A stretch of DNA of 64,000 nucleotides from Chthoniobacter flavus Ellin428 (GTDB taxonomy: Bacteria; Verrucomicrobiota; Verrucomicrobiia; Chthoniobacterales; Chthoniobacteraceae). The number at the start of each line of letters is the position of its first letter. Position 1 is the first letter of the stretch. Below the pieces are notes generated by a model. It saw only the letters and a program-made list of their open reading frames with translations, ran no database searches and was not told where the DNA came from. Below, one piece after another: positions 45,540 to 56,088 of this stretch. The stretch spans positions 248,001 to 312,000 of the forward strand of contig NZ_ABVL01000001.1 in assembly GCF_000173075.1 (NCBI RefSeq), written 5' to 3'. Both the position numbers and the translations under genes were made by a program.

Positions 45540-45866
45540 ATGATACGGCTGGCCCTCGCTTTCGTCCTCACTGTTCTGCTCGAATGGCCGGTGCTGGCGT
45601 GGCTGTCTGGGATGGGTTTTCGTCCGACCGGATTGCTTTGCCTCTGCATGAACGGCGCGACGTGGGGCACGGCGATGGGCGTGCTCGCGTGGTGGTCCGT
45701 GCCGGTGCCGGCGCTGGAGGCGGTGATTATTTTGGCGGAGGCGGGCATCCTGGCGTGGTTTTGGCGCTGGCGGCCGCCGCGGGCGCTGGGCATTTCGCTG
45801 GCGATGAATTTCACGAGCTGGTTGCTCGGAACGCCGTTGTTATTTTTTCTCATGCCCGGGTCATGA
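45540..45866 (+). CDS. Small multi-span membrane protein
   Basis: 108 residues, three to four hydrophobic segments ([60 protein letters not shown]). The start at 45540 is preferred over 45474, whose extra residues are not membrane-like. It overlaps the next gene by four bases (ATGA), the typical sign of coupled translation, so it probably works with that transporter-like protein. No family recognised. Confidence 0.65.
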   Translation: MIRLALAFVLTVLLEWPVLAWLSGMGFRPTGLLCLCMNGATWGTAMGVLAWWSVPVPALEAVIILAEAGILAWFWRWRPPRALGISLAMNFTSWLLGTPLLFFLMPGS

Positions 45867-46900
45867 AAAGCCACCTGCGCTTTTGCCTTCTCGCTCTGCT
45901 CGCCTCGAGTCACGGGGTGAACGATTTCATCGCCGGCTGGATGCTGGGCGGCGGGATGCCGAGTGCCACGGGGTGGGATCGACTGCCGTGGCTGGCCATT
46001 TATGCGGCGCTGGCTTTTGCCGGGCAATTGCCGGTGGCGTGGATCATGGATCGCTCGCCGCGGCGGCATCCGTGGCTGATCGGCGCGCTGGCGACGATGA
46101 TCGGGGCCGCCGCGACGTGGAAGATTTCGCCGGGCACGGCGATCATCCTCTCGGGTGTTGCCTCGGCGTTCTGTCACGTCGCCGGTGGAGCGATCGCTTT
46201 GCAACTGCCGCGCGGCGAACGGGCGATAGGCTGGTTTTCCGCACCGGGAATTCTCGGCCTCACGCTCGGTGGTTGGCTGGGCAGTACGCAAGGCCCGCTC
46301 GCCGGGTGGGTCGCGCTGCTTCCGGTCGCGTTGTTAATGGGTTGCCTCGCGCTCCGCGATCGCTGGCCGAAGGTCGAAGCGATGGGAAACCCCATCCCCA
46401 CGCCCGGCGTCGACGCCCACGACGGCCTCATGCTCCTTATCCTGCTTGCGCTCACCTTGCGCTCCGCGGTGTGGGATCTGGTGCAAGTCGCGCGCACCTC
46501 GGACCCTCACCTCCTCTTCGCCATCGCGGCTTCCGCCGCCTTCGGCAAGGTGCTTGGTGGCTGGATGATCTCCCGCTGGCCGACCGTCCGGCACGTGAGC
46601 CTCACGCTCATCGTCGCCTGCCTCCTGCTGGAATTTGCCCGGCAATCCATCGTCGGGCTCTGCGCCGGCATCGCTCTGCTGCAATCCACCATCCCCGCCT
46701 CCATCGTCCTCCTGCACCGTTCCTTTGCCACCTCGGCGGCGCGGGCCAGCGCCTACGTGCTGGGACTGACCGTCGCCCTCGGGGGATTGGTCATTCCGCT
46801 GCGTCTCGACATCACCGCCACCCTCCTCGCCGTGGCCGTCGCGGCGGTTCTCTTGCTATGGTGGAGCATACGTCTTCCTCAACCCCAACCGGCGGGCTGA
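45863..46900 (+). CDS. MFS-like integral membrane protein
   Basis: 345 residues with about ten hydrophobic helices. The start [20 protein letters not shown] recalls the Fsr-type branch of the major facilitator superfamily, which begins with a similar 'H..ND' motif. The loop after helix 2 ([14 protein letters not shown]) has the basic charge of the MFS motif A position. It is shorter than a classic 12-helix MFS protein. Substrate unknown. Coupled by ATGA overlap to the 108-residue membrane protein and 62 bp before pgi. Confidence 0.7.
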   Translation: MKSHLRFCLLALLASSHGVNDFIAGWMLGGGMPSATGWDRLPWLAIYAALAFAGQLPVAWIMDRSPRRHPWLIGALATMIGAAATWKISPGTAIILSGVASAFCHVAGGAIALQLPRGERAIGWFSAPGILGLTLGGWLGSTQGPLAGWVALLPVALLMGCLALRDRWPKVEAMGNPIPTPGVDAHDGLMLLILLALTLRSAVWDLVQVARTSDPHLLFAIAASAAFGKVLGGWMISRWPTVRHVSLTLIVACLLLEFARQSIVGLCAGIALLQSTIPASIVLLHRSFATSAARASAYVLGLTVALGGLVIPLRLDITATLLAVAVAAVLLLWWSIRLPQPQPAG

Positions 46901-46962
46901 ATATTCTCCGTCCGATACTCGTCACTCGACACGCCCCTTCTGATTTGTTCGCATCGCTCGCT

Positions 46963-48507
46963 ATGAGTTCACTTTGGGATCGCTACCAGAAATATCTGCT
47001 TCGCAACGAGAAGCTCGGCTTCTCGATCGACATCAGCCGCATGCGCTTCGGCGATGACTTCCTGCCGAAAATGGAACCGCTCGCTCAAAAGGCCTTCGCG
47101 AGCATGAAAGACCTCGAAGCCGGTGCCATCGCCAACCCGGACGAAAAACGCATGGTCGGCCACTACTGGCTGCGCGCCCCGCAACTCGCGCCCCAGCCCG
47201 AGCTGAAGGCCGAGATCGAGAACTGCAACAAATCCATCCGCGACTTTGTGCAGCAAGTCTACGCCAGCGGCCGCTTCACCGACGTGCTGGTCATCGGCAT
47301 CGGCGGCTCCGCGCTAGGCCCGCAATTCGTCGCCGACGCCCTCGGCACGGATGACGACAAGCTGCGCCTGCATTTCTTCGACAACACCGATCCCGACGGC
47401 ATCGACCGCACGCTCACCAGCCTGCAGCATCGGCTGGAGCACACCCTCGTCGTCGTCATCTCGAAATCCGGCGGCACGCCCGAGACGCGCAATGGCATGC
47501 TCGAAGCGCAGGCCGCGTACAAAAAAGCGGGGATCAATTTCGCCAAGAACGCGGTCGCCGTGACCGGCGCCGACTCCACGCTCGACAAGGTCGCGCTGAA
47601 GGAAGGCTGGCTCGCTCGTTTCCCGATGTGGGATTGGGTGGGCGGCCGCACTTCGGTGATGAGCGCCGTGGGCCTCGTGCCCCTTTGGTTGCAGGGCCTC
47701 GACATGCAATCGCTCCTCGATGGCGCCGCCGCGATGGACGAATGGACGCGCACATCGGAGACGCTGCAGAATCCTGCGATGTTGCTCGCGCTCATGTGGC
47801 ACTATGCCGGCAACGGACGCGGGGCGAAGGACATGGTCGTGCTGCCTTACAAGGATCGGCTCGCGTTGTACTCGAAGTATCTCCAGCAGCTCGTCATGGA
47901 ATCGCTCGGCAAGGCGCTCGACCTCGACGGCAAGGAAGTGCACCAGGGCATCGCCGTCTATGGCAACAAGGGCTCGACCGACCAGCACGCCTATGTGCAG
48001 CAGCTCCGCGATGGCGTGCACAATTTCTTCGTCACCTTCATCGAGGTGCGCAAGGATCGCGCCGGCCAGTCCATCGAAGTCGAGCCGGGCGTCACCTCGG
48101 GCGATTTCCTGCAGGGCTTCTTGCGCGGCACCCGCGCGGCGCTCTACGAGGGTGGACGCGATTCGCTCACCATCAGCATCCCGGAAGTCACGCCGTTCCA
48201 GGTCGGCGCGCTCATCGCGCTCTACGACCGCGCTGTCGGTTTCTACGCTACGCTGGTCAATATCAACGCCTACCATCAGCCCGGCGTCGAGGCCGGCAAG
48301 AAAGCCGCCGCCACCGTGCTCAAGACGCTGACCCGCGTCCGCGGCTCGCTTTCGGCTACCGCGCAGACGGCCAGCCAGATCGCCACCGCCTTGAGCGAAG
48401 ACCCGGAAGCGGTTTTTCATGCGCTCAATCACCTCGCGGCAAACGATTCCCGGGTTCGGAAGCAGTCCGGCGGTGCGCCGGGCTCCGATACATTTCTACT
48501 GGCCTGA
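46963..48507 (+). CDS. pgi: Glucose-6-phosphate isomerase
   Basis: 514 residues; interconverts glucose-6-phosphate and fructose-6-phosphate in the cytoplasm. Phosphosugar-binding segments are clear: [77 protein letters not shown] (catalytic Gln/His region) and a conserved lysine near the C-terminus ([11 protein letters not shown]). The start is the ATG at 46963; the long upstream open frame overlaps the membrane protein gene and is not real. The stop TGA overlaps the next ATG by one base. Confidence 0.96.
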   Translation: MSSLWDRYQKYLLRNEKLGFSIDISRMRFGDDFLPKMEPLAQKAFASMKDLEAGAIANPDEKRMVGHYWLRAPQLAPQPELKAEIENCNKSIRDFVQQVYASGRFTDVLVIGIGGSALGPQFVADALGTDDDKLRLHFFDNTDPDGIDRTLTSLQHRLEHTLVVVISKSGGTPETRNGMLEAQAAYKKAGINFAKNAVAVTGADSTLDKVALKEGWLARFPMWDWVGGRTSVMSAVGLVPLWLQGLDMQSLLDGAAAMDEWTRTSETLQNPAMLLALMWHYAGNGRGAKDMVVLPYKDRLALYSKYLQQLVMESLGKALDLDGKEVHQGIAVYGNKGSTDQHAYVQQLRDGVHNFFVTFIEVRKDRAGQSIEVEPGVTSGDFLQGFLRGTRAALYEGGRDSLTISIPEVTPFQVGALIALYDRAVGFYATLVNINAYHQPGVEAGKKAAATVLKTLTRVRGSLSATAQTASQIATALSEDPEAVFHALNHLAANDSRVRKQSGGAPGSDTFLLA

Positions 48508-49214
48508 TGCCGAAATCCACGCAGACGACTACCTCGACAGACAGTGTTTCCGTCCCATTCCCGCGAATCACGGGGATGGTGCGGCAACTCACGCATGATG
48601 TCCGCAACGGATTGAACAACGTCGACCTCCAGGCGGCATTCTTGCAGGAGATCGTGACGGATCCACAGGCGGTGCCGGAGATCAAGCGTCTGCGCGGCAT
48701 GGTGACCGACGCCGCGAAAATGCTGCAGGCGTTTTCCGCCATGTTCTGGCTGCCGGAGCCGAATCTTGTGACCTACTCGGCGGCGGTCTTCATCGAGGAT
48801 TTCAGGATGCGCCTCGGCAAGATCCTGCCGGAGCAGGCGCCCGAGATCCAGTGGACGGTGAAGCTCGGCGACCAATCCATTTCCGTGGATATCGAGATGC
48901 TCTATCGCGGGCTGACGGAGTTCATCAAGAACGCCTTCCATTTCCGCGAAGGGCAGCGGCCGATCGAGGTCCACGTGGGCGCCGATGCCTGCCATCTGCT
49001 GATCGACTTGATCGAAAGCAAGACGTCCATCCCCTCGGCGCCCGAGGGCTGGGGGGTCGAACCGCTCAATTCCACGCGCCGCAGTGGATTTGGCATGGGC
49101 CTTTTCCATGCGCGCCAGGTGCTGGCTGCTCATCGCGGCGACGTGATGGCGACGTTCGATCCCAAGGCGGAACGGCTCACGACTCGTCTGTCGCTGCCGC
49201 TGGCCGCTCGCTGA
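48507..49214 (+). CDS. Small cytoplasmic histidine kinase-like protein
   Basis: 235 residues, no membrane helix and no PAS domain. A short H-box region (MVRQLTHDVRNGLNNVDLQA, candidate phospho-acceptor His near residue 30) is followed by an N-box-like helix (LYRGLTEFIKNAFHF) and a G-box (SGFGMGLFHARQVLAAHRGD) of the HATPase fold. It therefore has the core of an NtrB-type kinase with sensing left to partners. It lies 2 bp before a sigma-54 activator gene, its likely partner, and two genes before glnD. The ATP-lid region (LIESKTSIPSAPEGWGVEP) is atypical, so activity is likely but not certain. Confidence 0.8.
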   Translation: MPKSTQTTTSTDSVSVPFPRITGMVRQLTHDVRNGLNNVDLQAAFLQEIVTDPQAVPEIKRLRGMVTDAAKMLQAFSAMFWLPEPNLVTYSAAVFIEDFRMRLGKILPEQAPEIQWTVKLGDQSISVDIEMLYRGLTEFIKNAFHFREGQRPIEVHVGADACHLLIDLIESKTSIPSAPEGWGVEPLNSTRRSGFGMGLFHARQVLAAHRGDVMATFDPKAERLTTRLSLPLAAR

Positions 49215-49216
49215 AA

Positions 49217-50614
49217 ATGGGTGCTCCCGCGGTGCGCTATAAAATAGTCGTCGTCGATGACGAGCGACCCGTCCTGCTCACGCTCGAGGCGTTGCTGACG
49301 CGCCACGGTTACGAACCGCAACTCGCGCACACCGCCACGGCGGGCCTGGCGATAGTGCGGAAGTCGAAGCCCGATCTCGTGCTGCTCGATCTCGGCCTGC
49401 CGGACGCGGATGGTCTCGACGTGTTGAAGGAGTTGAAGGCGGAGTTACCCCAATTGCCGGTGATCATCCTCACGGCTAACGACTCCCTGAGCAACGCCGT
49501 GGAGTCGATCAAGCAGGGCGCGTTTCACTTCATCTCCAAGCCCTACGCCGTCGAGGAATTGCTCAGCCTCATCACCCGCGCCATCGAGCAACGCCAGCTC
49601 CAGCGCGAGGCCGAGACGTTGCGCGAGGAAAAGCAGGAACTCTCCCGCCGACTGGCCCATGCCGAGCGCCAGCTCGCGCCGGTGGCCCAGAGCCGGTCCA
49701 TGCGCAATGTGCGCGATCTCGTGGAGCGGTTTGCGCCCACGGATGCGAATGTGCTGCTGCTCGGCGAGAGCGGCGTCGGCAAGGAGGTCGTGGCGAATCA
49801 AGTCCACCGCCTGAGCCGGCGCGCGGATGGCCCGATGGTGAAGCTGAATTGCGCCGCCTTTCCGGCGAACATGATCGAGGGCGAGCTCTTCGGTTACGTG
49901 AAAGGCGCTTTCACCGGCGCCGTCGCGGATTTCCCGGGCATGATTGCCCAGGCGACCGGCGGCACGCTGTTCCTCGACGAGATCGCCGAGATGCCCGTGG
50001 AGTTGCAGACCCGCTTCCTTCGCGTCTTGCAGGAACGCGAGTTCCGCCGGCTCGGCAGCACGAAGACCATTCCGGCGAATTTCCGCCTCGTCGCCGCGAC
50101 AAACCGCAACGCCGCCGAAGCCGTGCGCAACGGCACGCTGCGCCAGGACCTCTACTACCGGCTCAATACGTTCCAGATCGAGATTCCGGCCCTCCGTGAG
50201 CGCCGCGAGGATATCCCGGCTCTGGTCGCGGTGTTCCTGGCCCGATTTGCCAAGCAGATGGGCAAGCCGGAGCCGACGATTGCGCCGGAGGCTTTTGATC
50301 GGCTGCTCAACTACGACTGGCCGGGCAACGTCCGCGAGCTCCAGAACGCCATCGAATACAGCGTGGTGCTGGCCGATCAGGCACTCATCACCGTCAAGGA
50401 ACTGCCGCGCGAGATCCAGCTCCCCGCCGCCCTGCATGAAGCCCGGGCCGCCAACGCCGCGGCTTCGTTAAATCTCGAGGACCAGGAAAGGCAGGCCATC
50501 CTCCAGGCGCTCACCCAGGCCCACGGCAACAAGAAAAAGGCCGCCGCCATCCTCGGTATTCATCGCCCCACGCTCTACAACAAGATGAAGCACCACGGGA
50601 TTAATCTGAAGTGA
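49217..50614 (+). CDS. Sigma-54-dependent response regulator, NtrC family
   Basis: 465 residues in three parts. Receiver domain (VVVDDERPVLLTLEALL; phospho-acceptor in VLLDLGLPDADG; lysine in FHFISKPYA). AAA+ domain (Walker A LLGESGVGKEVVAN; GAFTGAVADFPGMI contacting sigma-54; Walker B GGTLFLDEIAEMP; arginine finger region LYYRLNTFQIEIPALRERRE). Fis-type helix-turn-helix (GNKKKAAAILGIHRPTLYNK). It activates transcription from -24/-12 promoters. Position between a small kinase and glnD points to nitrogen control, by analogy to NtrB/NtrC; no target promoter was identified here. Confidence 0.95.
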   Translation: MGAPAVRYKIVVVDDERPVLLTLEALLTRHGYEPQLAHTATAGLAIVRKSKPDLVLLDLGLPDADGLDVLKELKAELPQLPVIILTANDSLSNAVESIKQGAFHFISKPYAVEELLSLITRAIEQRQLQREAETLREEKQELSRRLAHAERQLAPVAQSRSMRNVRDLVERFAPTDANVLLLGESGVGKEVVANQVHRLSRRADGPMVKLNCAAFPANMIEGELFGYVKGAFTGAVADFPGMIAQATGGTLFLDEIAEMPVELQTRFLRVLQEREFRRLGSTKTIPANFRLVAATNRNAAEAVRNGTLRQDLYYRLNTFQIEIPALRERREDIPALVAVFLARFAKQMGKPEPTIAPEAFDRLLNYDWPGNVRELQNAIEYSVVLADQALITVKELPREIQLPAALHEARAANAAASLNLEDQERQAILQALTQAHGNKKKAAAILGIHRPTLYNKMKHHGINLK

Positions 50615-50672
50615 TTGCTTCTTGTTTCCAAACGGCTTTCGCCGCATGCTGTGGGGTTTCTGTCTGTCTCAG

Positions 50673-53450
50673 ATGTCCACCCTGCCCACCACGCTCCGCC
50701 ACCGCGAAAAGGTCCTCGCGCATGCCGAGCAACAGCTTCGTTCCCAAGGGGAGCTGAATTCGGCGGACCTGCTCTCCCTCTACAAGAAGTTCCTCAAGAT
50801 CGAGAACCATCGCATCCGGCTGAAGCACTATAGCGGCGGGGGCGGACGCGAGATCTGCGCGCAGCGGGCCAGCCTCGTGGACATCGTCCTGCGGCATTTG
50901 CTCGAGGCGGCGGTGGAAGAGGCGGACCGCAAGACCCCGCTGCCCAAGCTGGCGCTGATCGCTCTCGGTGGCTATGGCCGTGGCGAACTGAATCCCTTCA
51001 GCGACGTGGACATCATGTTCCTGCACGAGGACTCGATGAAGGTGCTCGATTCGCGCCTCAACGACATCGTTCAGCACATCCTCTACATGCTCTGGGATGT
51101 CGGCTTCAAAGTGGGCCACTCCACACGTTCCATTTCCGGGGCGATCAAGCACGCGAATGAGGACATGCTGTCCAAGACCGCGCTGCTGGAGGCGCGCTTC
51201 ATCGCGGGGCAGGAGGAGCTGTTCACGAAATTCAAGAACGCCTTCGTGGAGAAGTGCGTCGACAAGTATGTCGACGAATACATCAAGCAACGCGTCGAGA
51301 ACCAGGCGGAGCGCCACGAGAAATTCGGCCGGACCGTTTATCTCCAGGAGCCGAATATCAAGAACGGCTGCGGCGGGCTGCGCGACTACCAGAATCTGCT
51401 CTGGATCAGCTACTTCAAGGAGCACGTCCAGACCACCGCGGGCCTGGTGGAAAAGAAGCTGCTCAACGAGGCCGAACGCCGCCAGCTCGATCGCGCCTAC
51501 GATTTTCTCCTGCGCATCCGCACCGAACTGCACTATCTGAACAAGCGCTCGACTGATGTCATCATCATGAGCCAGCAGTTGCAGATCGCCAACAAGCTGA
51601 ACTACCCGCAGAAAAATATCCTGCGCCGCAGCGAGGCCTTCATGCGCGACTATTACCAGCAGGCGCGGGTCATTTACTCGATCACCGAGCTGCTTTCCGA
51701 GCGTCTCTGCCTGAGCACCACGCGTTCGCAAAAGCGCAACGGTATCTTCGGCTTGCTCCGCAAATCGAAGCCGGTGAAGGGCGAGGAATTCGACGGTTTC
51801 TACAGCCAGGACGGGCTGATCTACGCCGATTCCTCGAATGTCTTCAACCAGGAGCCGTCGCGCATGATGCGCCTCTTCCAGCACATGCAGCAGCGTGGGC
51901 TGGAGCTCAGCCCGGAGCTGGCGCAACTGGTGCGCCGCCGCTTGCATCTCGTCGATCGCACGTTCCAGTACGCGCGCAATACCCGCGAGACGTTCCTCGC
52001 CATCTGCTCGCGCAAGGGGCAGGTCGGGAAAGTCTTCCGCGCCATGCACGAGGTCGATTTTCTCGGACGCTACATCCCGGAATTCGGCCAGCTCACCTGC
52101 CTCGTGCAGCACGAGTTTTTCCATCGCTACACGGCGGATGAGCACACGCTCGTCTGCGTGGAGAAGCTGGACATGCTGGTCGACACCAAAGAGGCGAAGT
52201 TCGCCGAGTATCGGAAGCTTTTCCAAAAGCTGGAAAATCCCGCGGTGCTGTATCTGGCGATGCTCCTGCACGACACCGGCAAGGCGGCGAATGCGCGCGT
52301 GCACGCCGAGGCCAGCGCGCTCTTTGCGCAAAAGGTCGCGCGTCGGCTGCAGCTTTCCGCCGAACAGCGCAAGGCGCTCGTCCTGCTCGTCGATAATCAC
52401 ATTCTGCTCTCCATGACTGCGCAACGGCGCAATCTGGAGGATCCCGCGACCATCGCGGAGTTCGCTTCCTTGATCAAAGACCAGGCGAACCTCGACGCGC
52501 TGATGCTGCTCACGCTCGCGGACGGGCAGGGGACAGGGGACGAAAATTGGTCGGACTGGAAGGAATCGCTGGTCTGGCATCTTTATCGCAGCACGACGCT
52601 GTATCTGGCCGATGGCGAGGCCTTCTATCGCCAGCGCACCATTGAGCGCGAGGGGCTGCGCGCCTTGGTTCGCAAAAAGCTCGCGGCGGAATACCGCGAC
52701 GAGATCGACGCGCATTTCGAGCACATGCCGGATCGTTATTTCCAGACCTACACGGTTCCGGAGATCGCGGAACACATCCGGCTTTTCCGCGCCTTCCTCG
52801 AGACCCGCCATCGCGAAGACCAATCGCCGCTGGCGCCCGCCGTGAAATGGATCTCGCATCCGAACAAGGGGCACAGCGAATTTCTCTTCTGCGGCTGGGA
52901 TCGCAAGGCGCTGCTCGCCCGCATCGCCGGTTCGCTCTCGATCGCGCAGTTGAACATTCTCAGCGCGGATGTCTTCACCCGCACGGACAACCTCGTGCTG
53001 GATATCTTCCGCGTTTGCAACACGAGCTTCGAGGCGGTGACCGATCCAGCCGAAACTGCCCTCGTCGAGAAACGCCTGCGCCAATCGATGGAGGACGAGA
53101 ATTTCGACTTCACCGCGGCACTCGAAAAGTCCCGCAAGAAGCGTGGCTTCCAACTTTCGCAGGAGCTCGATTTCCCGACGCGTATCGTCATCGATAACGA
53201 CGCGCACCCCGTCTATACGCTGGTCGATATCCAGACCCCAGACCGCCTGGGCCTGCTCTACCGTCTGCTGCGGGCCATCGCGGAAACGAACGTGCAGATC
53301 GCCCTTTCGCGTATCGCCACCGAGAAAGGCGCCGCCATCGACACCTTCTACGTGACCGATGTCGAAGGCCGCAAACTGCGTAGCGCCACGGCCATTGCGA
53401 AATTGCAAAAGGCCTTGCAGGTCGCTTCACAGCTCGGCTCGACAGTCTGA
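50673..53450 (+). CDS. glnD: [Protein-PII] uridylyltransferase / uridylyl-removing enzyme GlnD
   Basis: 925 residues; adds UMP to PII proteins when glutamine is low and removes it when glutamine is high. Nucleotidyltransferase domain (LIALGGYGRGELNPFSDVDI near residue 98, the 'SDxD' metal site), linker PNIKNGCGGLRDYQ, HD hydrolase domain (YLAMLLHDTGKAANARVH near 530), and two ACT domains (LFCGWDRKALLARIAGSLSI near 737; VDIQTPDRLGLLYRLLRAIA near 847). The start at 50673 (MSTLPTTLRHREKV) is preferred over 50622. No glnB or amtB gene occurs in the window. A repeat hairpin follows the stop. Confidence 0.95.
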   Translation: MSTLPTTLRHREKVLAHAEQQLRSQGELNSADLLSLYKKFLKIENHRIRLKHYSGGGGREICAQRASLVDIVLRHLLEAAVEEADRKTPLPKLALIALGGYGRGELNPFSDVDIMFLHEDSMKVLDSRLNDIVQHILYMLWDVGFKVGHSTRSISGAIKHANEDMLSKTALLEARFIAGQEELFTKFKNAFVEKCVDKYVDEYIKQRVENQAERHEKFGRTVYLQEPNIKNGCGGLRDYQNLLWISYFKEHVQTTAGLVEKKLLNEAERRQLDRAYDFLLRIRTELHYLNKRSTDVIIMSQQLQIANKLNYPQKNILRRSEAFMRDYYQQARVIYSITELLSERLCLSTTRSQKRNGIFGLLRKSKPVKGEEFDGFYSQDGLIYADSSNVFNQEPSRMMRLFQHMQQRGLELSPELAQLVRRRLHLVDRTFQYARNTRETFLAICSRKGQVGKVFRAMHEVDFLGRYIPEFGQLTCLVQHEFFHRYTADEHTLVCVEKLDMLVDTKEAKFAEYRKLFQKLENPAVLYLAMLLHDTGKAANARVHAEASALFAQKVARRLQLSAEQRKALVLLVDNHILLSMTAQRRNLEDPATIAEFASLIKDQANLDALMLLTLADGQGTGDENWSDWKESLVWHLYRSTTLYLADGEAFYRQRTIEREGLRALVRKKLAAEYRDEIDAHFEHMPDRYFQTYTVPEIAEHIRLFRAFLETRHREDQSPLAPAVKWISHPNKGHSEFLFCGWDRKALLARIAGSLSIAQLNILSADVFTRTDNLVLDIFRVCNTSFEAVTDPAETALVEKRLRQSMEDENFDFTAALEKSRKKRGFQLSQELDFPTRIVIDNDAHPVYTLVDIQTPDRLGLLYRLLRAIAETNVQIALSRIATEKGAAIDTFYVTDVEGRKLRSATAIAKLQKALQVASQLGSTV

Positions 53451-53454
53451 CGGA

Positions 53455-53524
53455 GCAGTGAGAGTGAAAGTGAAAAGTGTCGCCGTAGCCACTTTCCACT
53501 TTCACTCTCACTTTTCACTGCTGC
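53455..53524. repeat. Slipped-repeat hairpin (AGTGAAA) between glnD and the permease gene
   Basis: The left arm gcagtgagagtgaaagtgaa (53455-53474, continuing aagtg) is repeated inverted in cactttccactttcactctc ... cttttcactgctg (53490-53524). The arms differ by one repeat unit. The structure ends two bases before the permease ATG at 53526, leaving no room for a normal ribosome-binding site; it could terminate glnD transcripts and hamper translation of the next gene. Confidence 0.7.
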
Positions 53525-53525
53525 G

Positions 53526-56088
53526 ATGCTTCGCCAATTTCCGCGCATCTTCCTCTGGCACGTTGTGCGCCATCTTCAGCGCCACCGCTTGCTCGCCGTG
53601 TTGAATGTGCTCAGCGTGGCGCTCGGCGTCGCGGTCTATCTCGCCATCCAGATCGCCAACCACAGCGCGTCGCGCTCTTTCGCGGCGGGGATCGATCTCG
53701 TGGCGGGCAAGGCGCAACTCGAAGTGCGCGGTGACGTCGACGAAACGCTTTGGCCGTTGGTTGCCCATCAGCCGGGCGTGAAAGCGGTGACCGGTCTCGT
53801 CGAAGGCAAGATCACCTTTCCCGATTGGCCCGGCGAATACTTGCAAGTGCTCGGCGTCGACCTCCTCACCGGGGAACCGTTCCGCACCTTCGACATCAAC
53901 CAGCAGGGCAACAGTCCGCCCCTCGAGCAATGGATGGGCGAAGGGGGCCAGCTCGCGGTGCAGACGGAATTCGCCCGGCGGCACGGCCTGAGAATCGGTG
54001 ACCACCTGCGTGTGCTGGTCAATAGCGAGATCAAGAACGCGACCGTGGCCGCTTTTCTCAACAGCCGCGATGAAGCGGCCGCCATGCCGGCCAATTTCGC
54101 CGTGATGGATATCGGCTGGGCGCAGGAACTCTTCGGCCGGCAAGGCCATCTCTCTTCCCTGCAATTCCTGCTCGACGATGCGAGTCAGGCCAAGAGGGTG
54201 GCCGCACAACTCAACCAATTGCTTCCCCCGAGCCTGCACGCCGCGCCGCCGCGCCAGCGCAGCTACCAGATCGAAAGCATGCTCTCCGCCTTCCAGCTCA
54301 ACCTGACTGCGCTCAGTATGGTGTCGCTGCTCGTTGGCGTCTTTCTCGTCTACAACACCATCTCGGCTTCCGTGGCTCGGCGACGCGTGGAGATCGGCAT
54401 CCTGCGCTCGATCGGCGCGACCCGTTGGGAGGTGCGCGCCTTGTTCCTCGGTGAAGCGGGAGCCTTTGGTTTTCTCGGTGTGATCGCCGGCATGTTTGGC
54501 GGCGTGCTCCTCGCTCGCGTGCTCACCGGTGCGGTGGCCAAGACGGTGACGTCGCTCTACGTGCTGCTCAGCATCGACCGCACCTGGCTCGATCCCTGGC
54601 AGTTTGCCACCGCCGCGTTTTTCGGCATGGCCACCGTCATCGTCGGCGCGTGGCTGCCCGCTGGCGAAGCGGCCCGCGTCGATCCTGTGCAGGCCTTGAG
54701 CCTCGGTGCGCACGCCGAAGGCGCGGTGACCCGCATGCCGCGTCATGCCTGGTTCGGTCTCGGCGTTCTTTTGCTCGCCCTCGGCTCAGGCTGGCGGGCC
54801 TTGCACGGAGGAAGTCCAGCGTGGAGCTTCGCCGCGGCGTTTTTCGTGTTGGCGGCTTTTGCGCTGTTCGCCCCAATGACGACATGGTTCTTCGGCTTGC
54901 TGGCAGCGCGAGTCCGGCGCGCGGGCGTGATCTGGCAATTGGCCGCCGGTCACCTCCGCCAATCCATTCACCGCAATGCCGTCACCGTCGCGGCGCTCGG
55001 CGCCGCCATTGCCATGACCATCGGTCTCATGGTCATGATCTTCTCCTTCCGCACCAGCGTGGACGCGTGGATCCATCACGGCATCGTCGCTGATCTTTTC
55101 ATCGCGCCCGCCTCCAACGAAGTCATCGGCCTCGAAGCCGCCGTCCCGTCAGCGGCCATCGAATGGCTACGCGCCCGCCCTGAAGTCCGCGCCGTCGACA
55201 CCTTCCGCGAATTGGAGTGCTCATTTGCGCGACCGGATGGAAAGGCCAACACCGCCCGCCTCGCCGTGCTGCAAGGCGAATACCGCCACAACCTGAGCTT
55301 CGTTGGCGGTGACGACGAACGCAAAATGGCCCGCGTCTTTCACGATCGTTGCGTGGCCGTAACCGAACCCTTTGCGCGCAAGTTCGGTGTGCATGGGGGC
55401 GACCATCTGCAACTCACCACGCCGCGCGGTCCGGCGGATTTTGAAGTGGTCGGTGTCTACGCCGACTACACGCGAGACGAGGGACAGATGCTCATGGCGC
55501 GAAAGAATTTCGAGGAATGGTGGAATGACCCACCGGTGCAATCACTGGCGATCTATCTCCAACCGGGAGCGTCTGCGGACGCCCTGACCGATGCTTTCCG
55601 CCAACGCTTCAGCTCCGAAGGGGAATTCGCGATTTATTCCAATCGCAGTCTGCGCCAGCGCATCCTCTCGATTTTCGATCAGACCTTTGCCGTAACTTAT
55701 GTGCTGCGCACGGTGGCGATTCTCGTCGCCATTGCCGGCATCTTTCTTTCTGTCACGACGCTCGCCGCCGAGCGCGAGCGCGAAATCGGCACCTTCCGCG
55801 CGGTCGGCGCTTCGCGTGCGCAGGTTCAAGGCCTGCTCATGACCGAGGCTGGCATGCTGGGGGCGATCGCCACGGCGCTTGGACTCGTCTCAGGCCTGCT
55901 GCTGGCCATGGTGCTCACTTGGGTGGTAAACCCCGCTTTCTTCGGCTGGACGATTCACTTGCGGCTGCCGTGGAGCAGCCTGCTCGCCACCTCCCCTGTG
56001 GATCATCCCGGCCGCGCTGCTCGCCGCGTGGCACCCGGCCTGGCGCGCGAGCCGTGCGGCCATCGCTACATCTGTTCGGGAGGAATGA
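53526..56088 (+). CDS. FtsX-type ABC transporter permease, frameshifted near the 3' end
   Basis: About 853 residues after correction. An N-terminal membrane helix (VLSVALGVAVYLAIQIA) leads into a MacB-type periplasmic domain. An FtsX core (ALSMVSLLVGVFLVYNTISA, then RRVEIGILRSIGATRWEVRA) is repeated in the second half (AILVAIAGIFLSVTTLAAER, EREIGTFRAVGASRAQVQGL). So it is a fused double permease like AttF/AttG or the LolC/E group. Near 55993-55996 a CCCC run shifts the frame; with CCC the protein ends normally (WIIPAALLAAWHPAWRASRA ... TSVREE) at the TGA 56086-56088, overlapping the next ATG. No ATPase gene lies in the window, which is unusual for this pair. Confidence 0.85.

Noticed and set aside
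45883..46962. N-terminal extension of pgi
   Set aside because: The upstream frame overlaps the MFS-like gene and is Arg/His-rich; the Pgi family start fits 46963.
50601..53408. 935-codon minus-strand open frame opposite glnD
   Set aside because: glnD shows all expected motifs; the antisense frame is His/Arg/Leu-rich and matches nothing recognisable.
53550..53575. TGGCAC...TGC as a sigma-54 promoter
   Set aside because: Spacing is one base short and the site lies inside the permease coding region.
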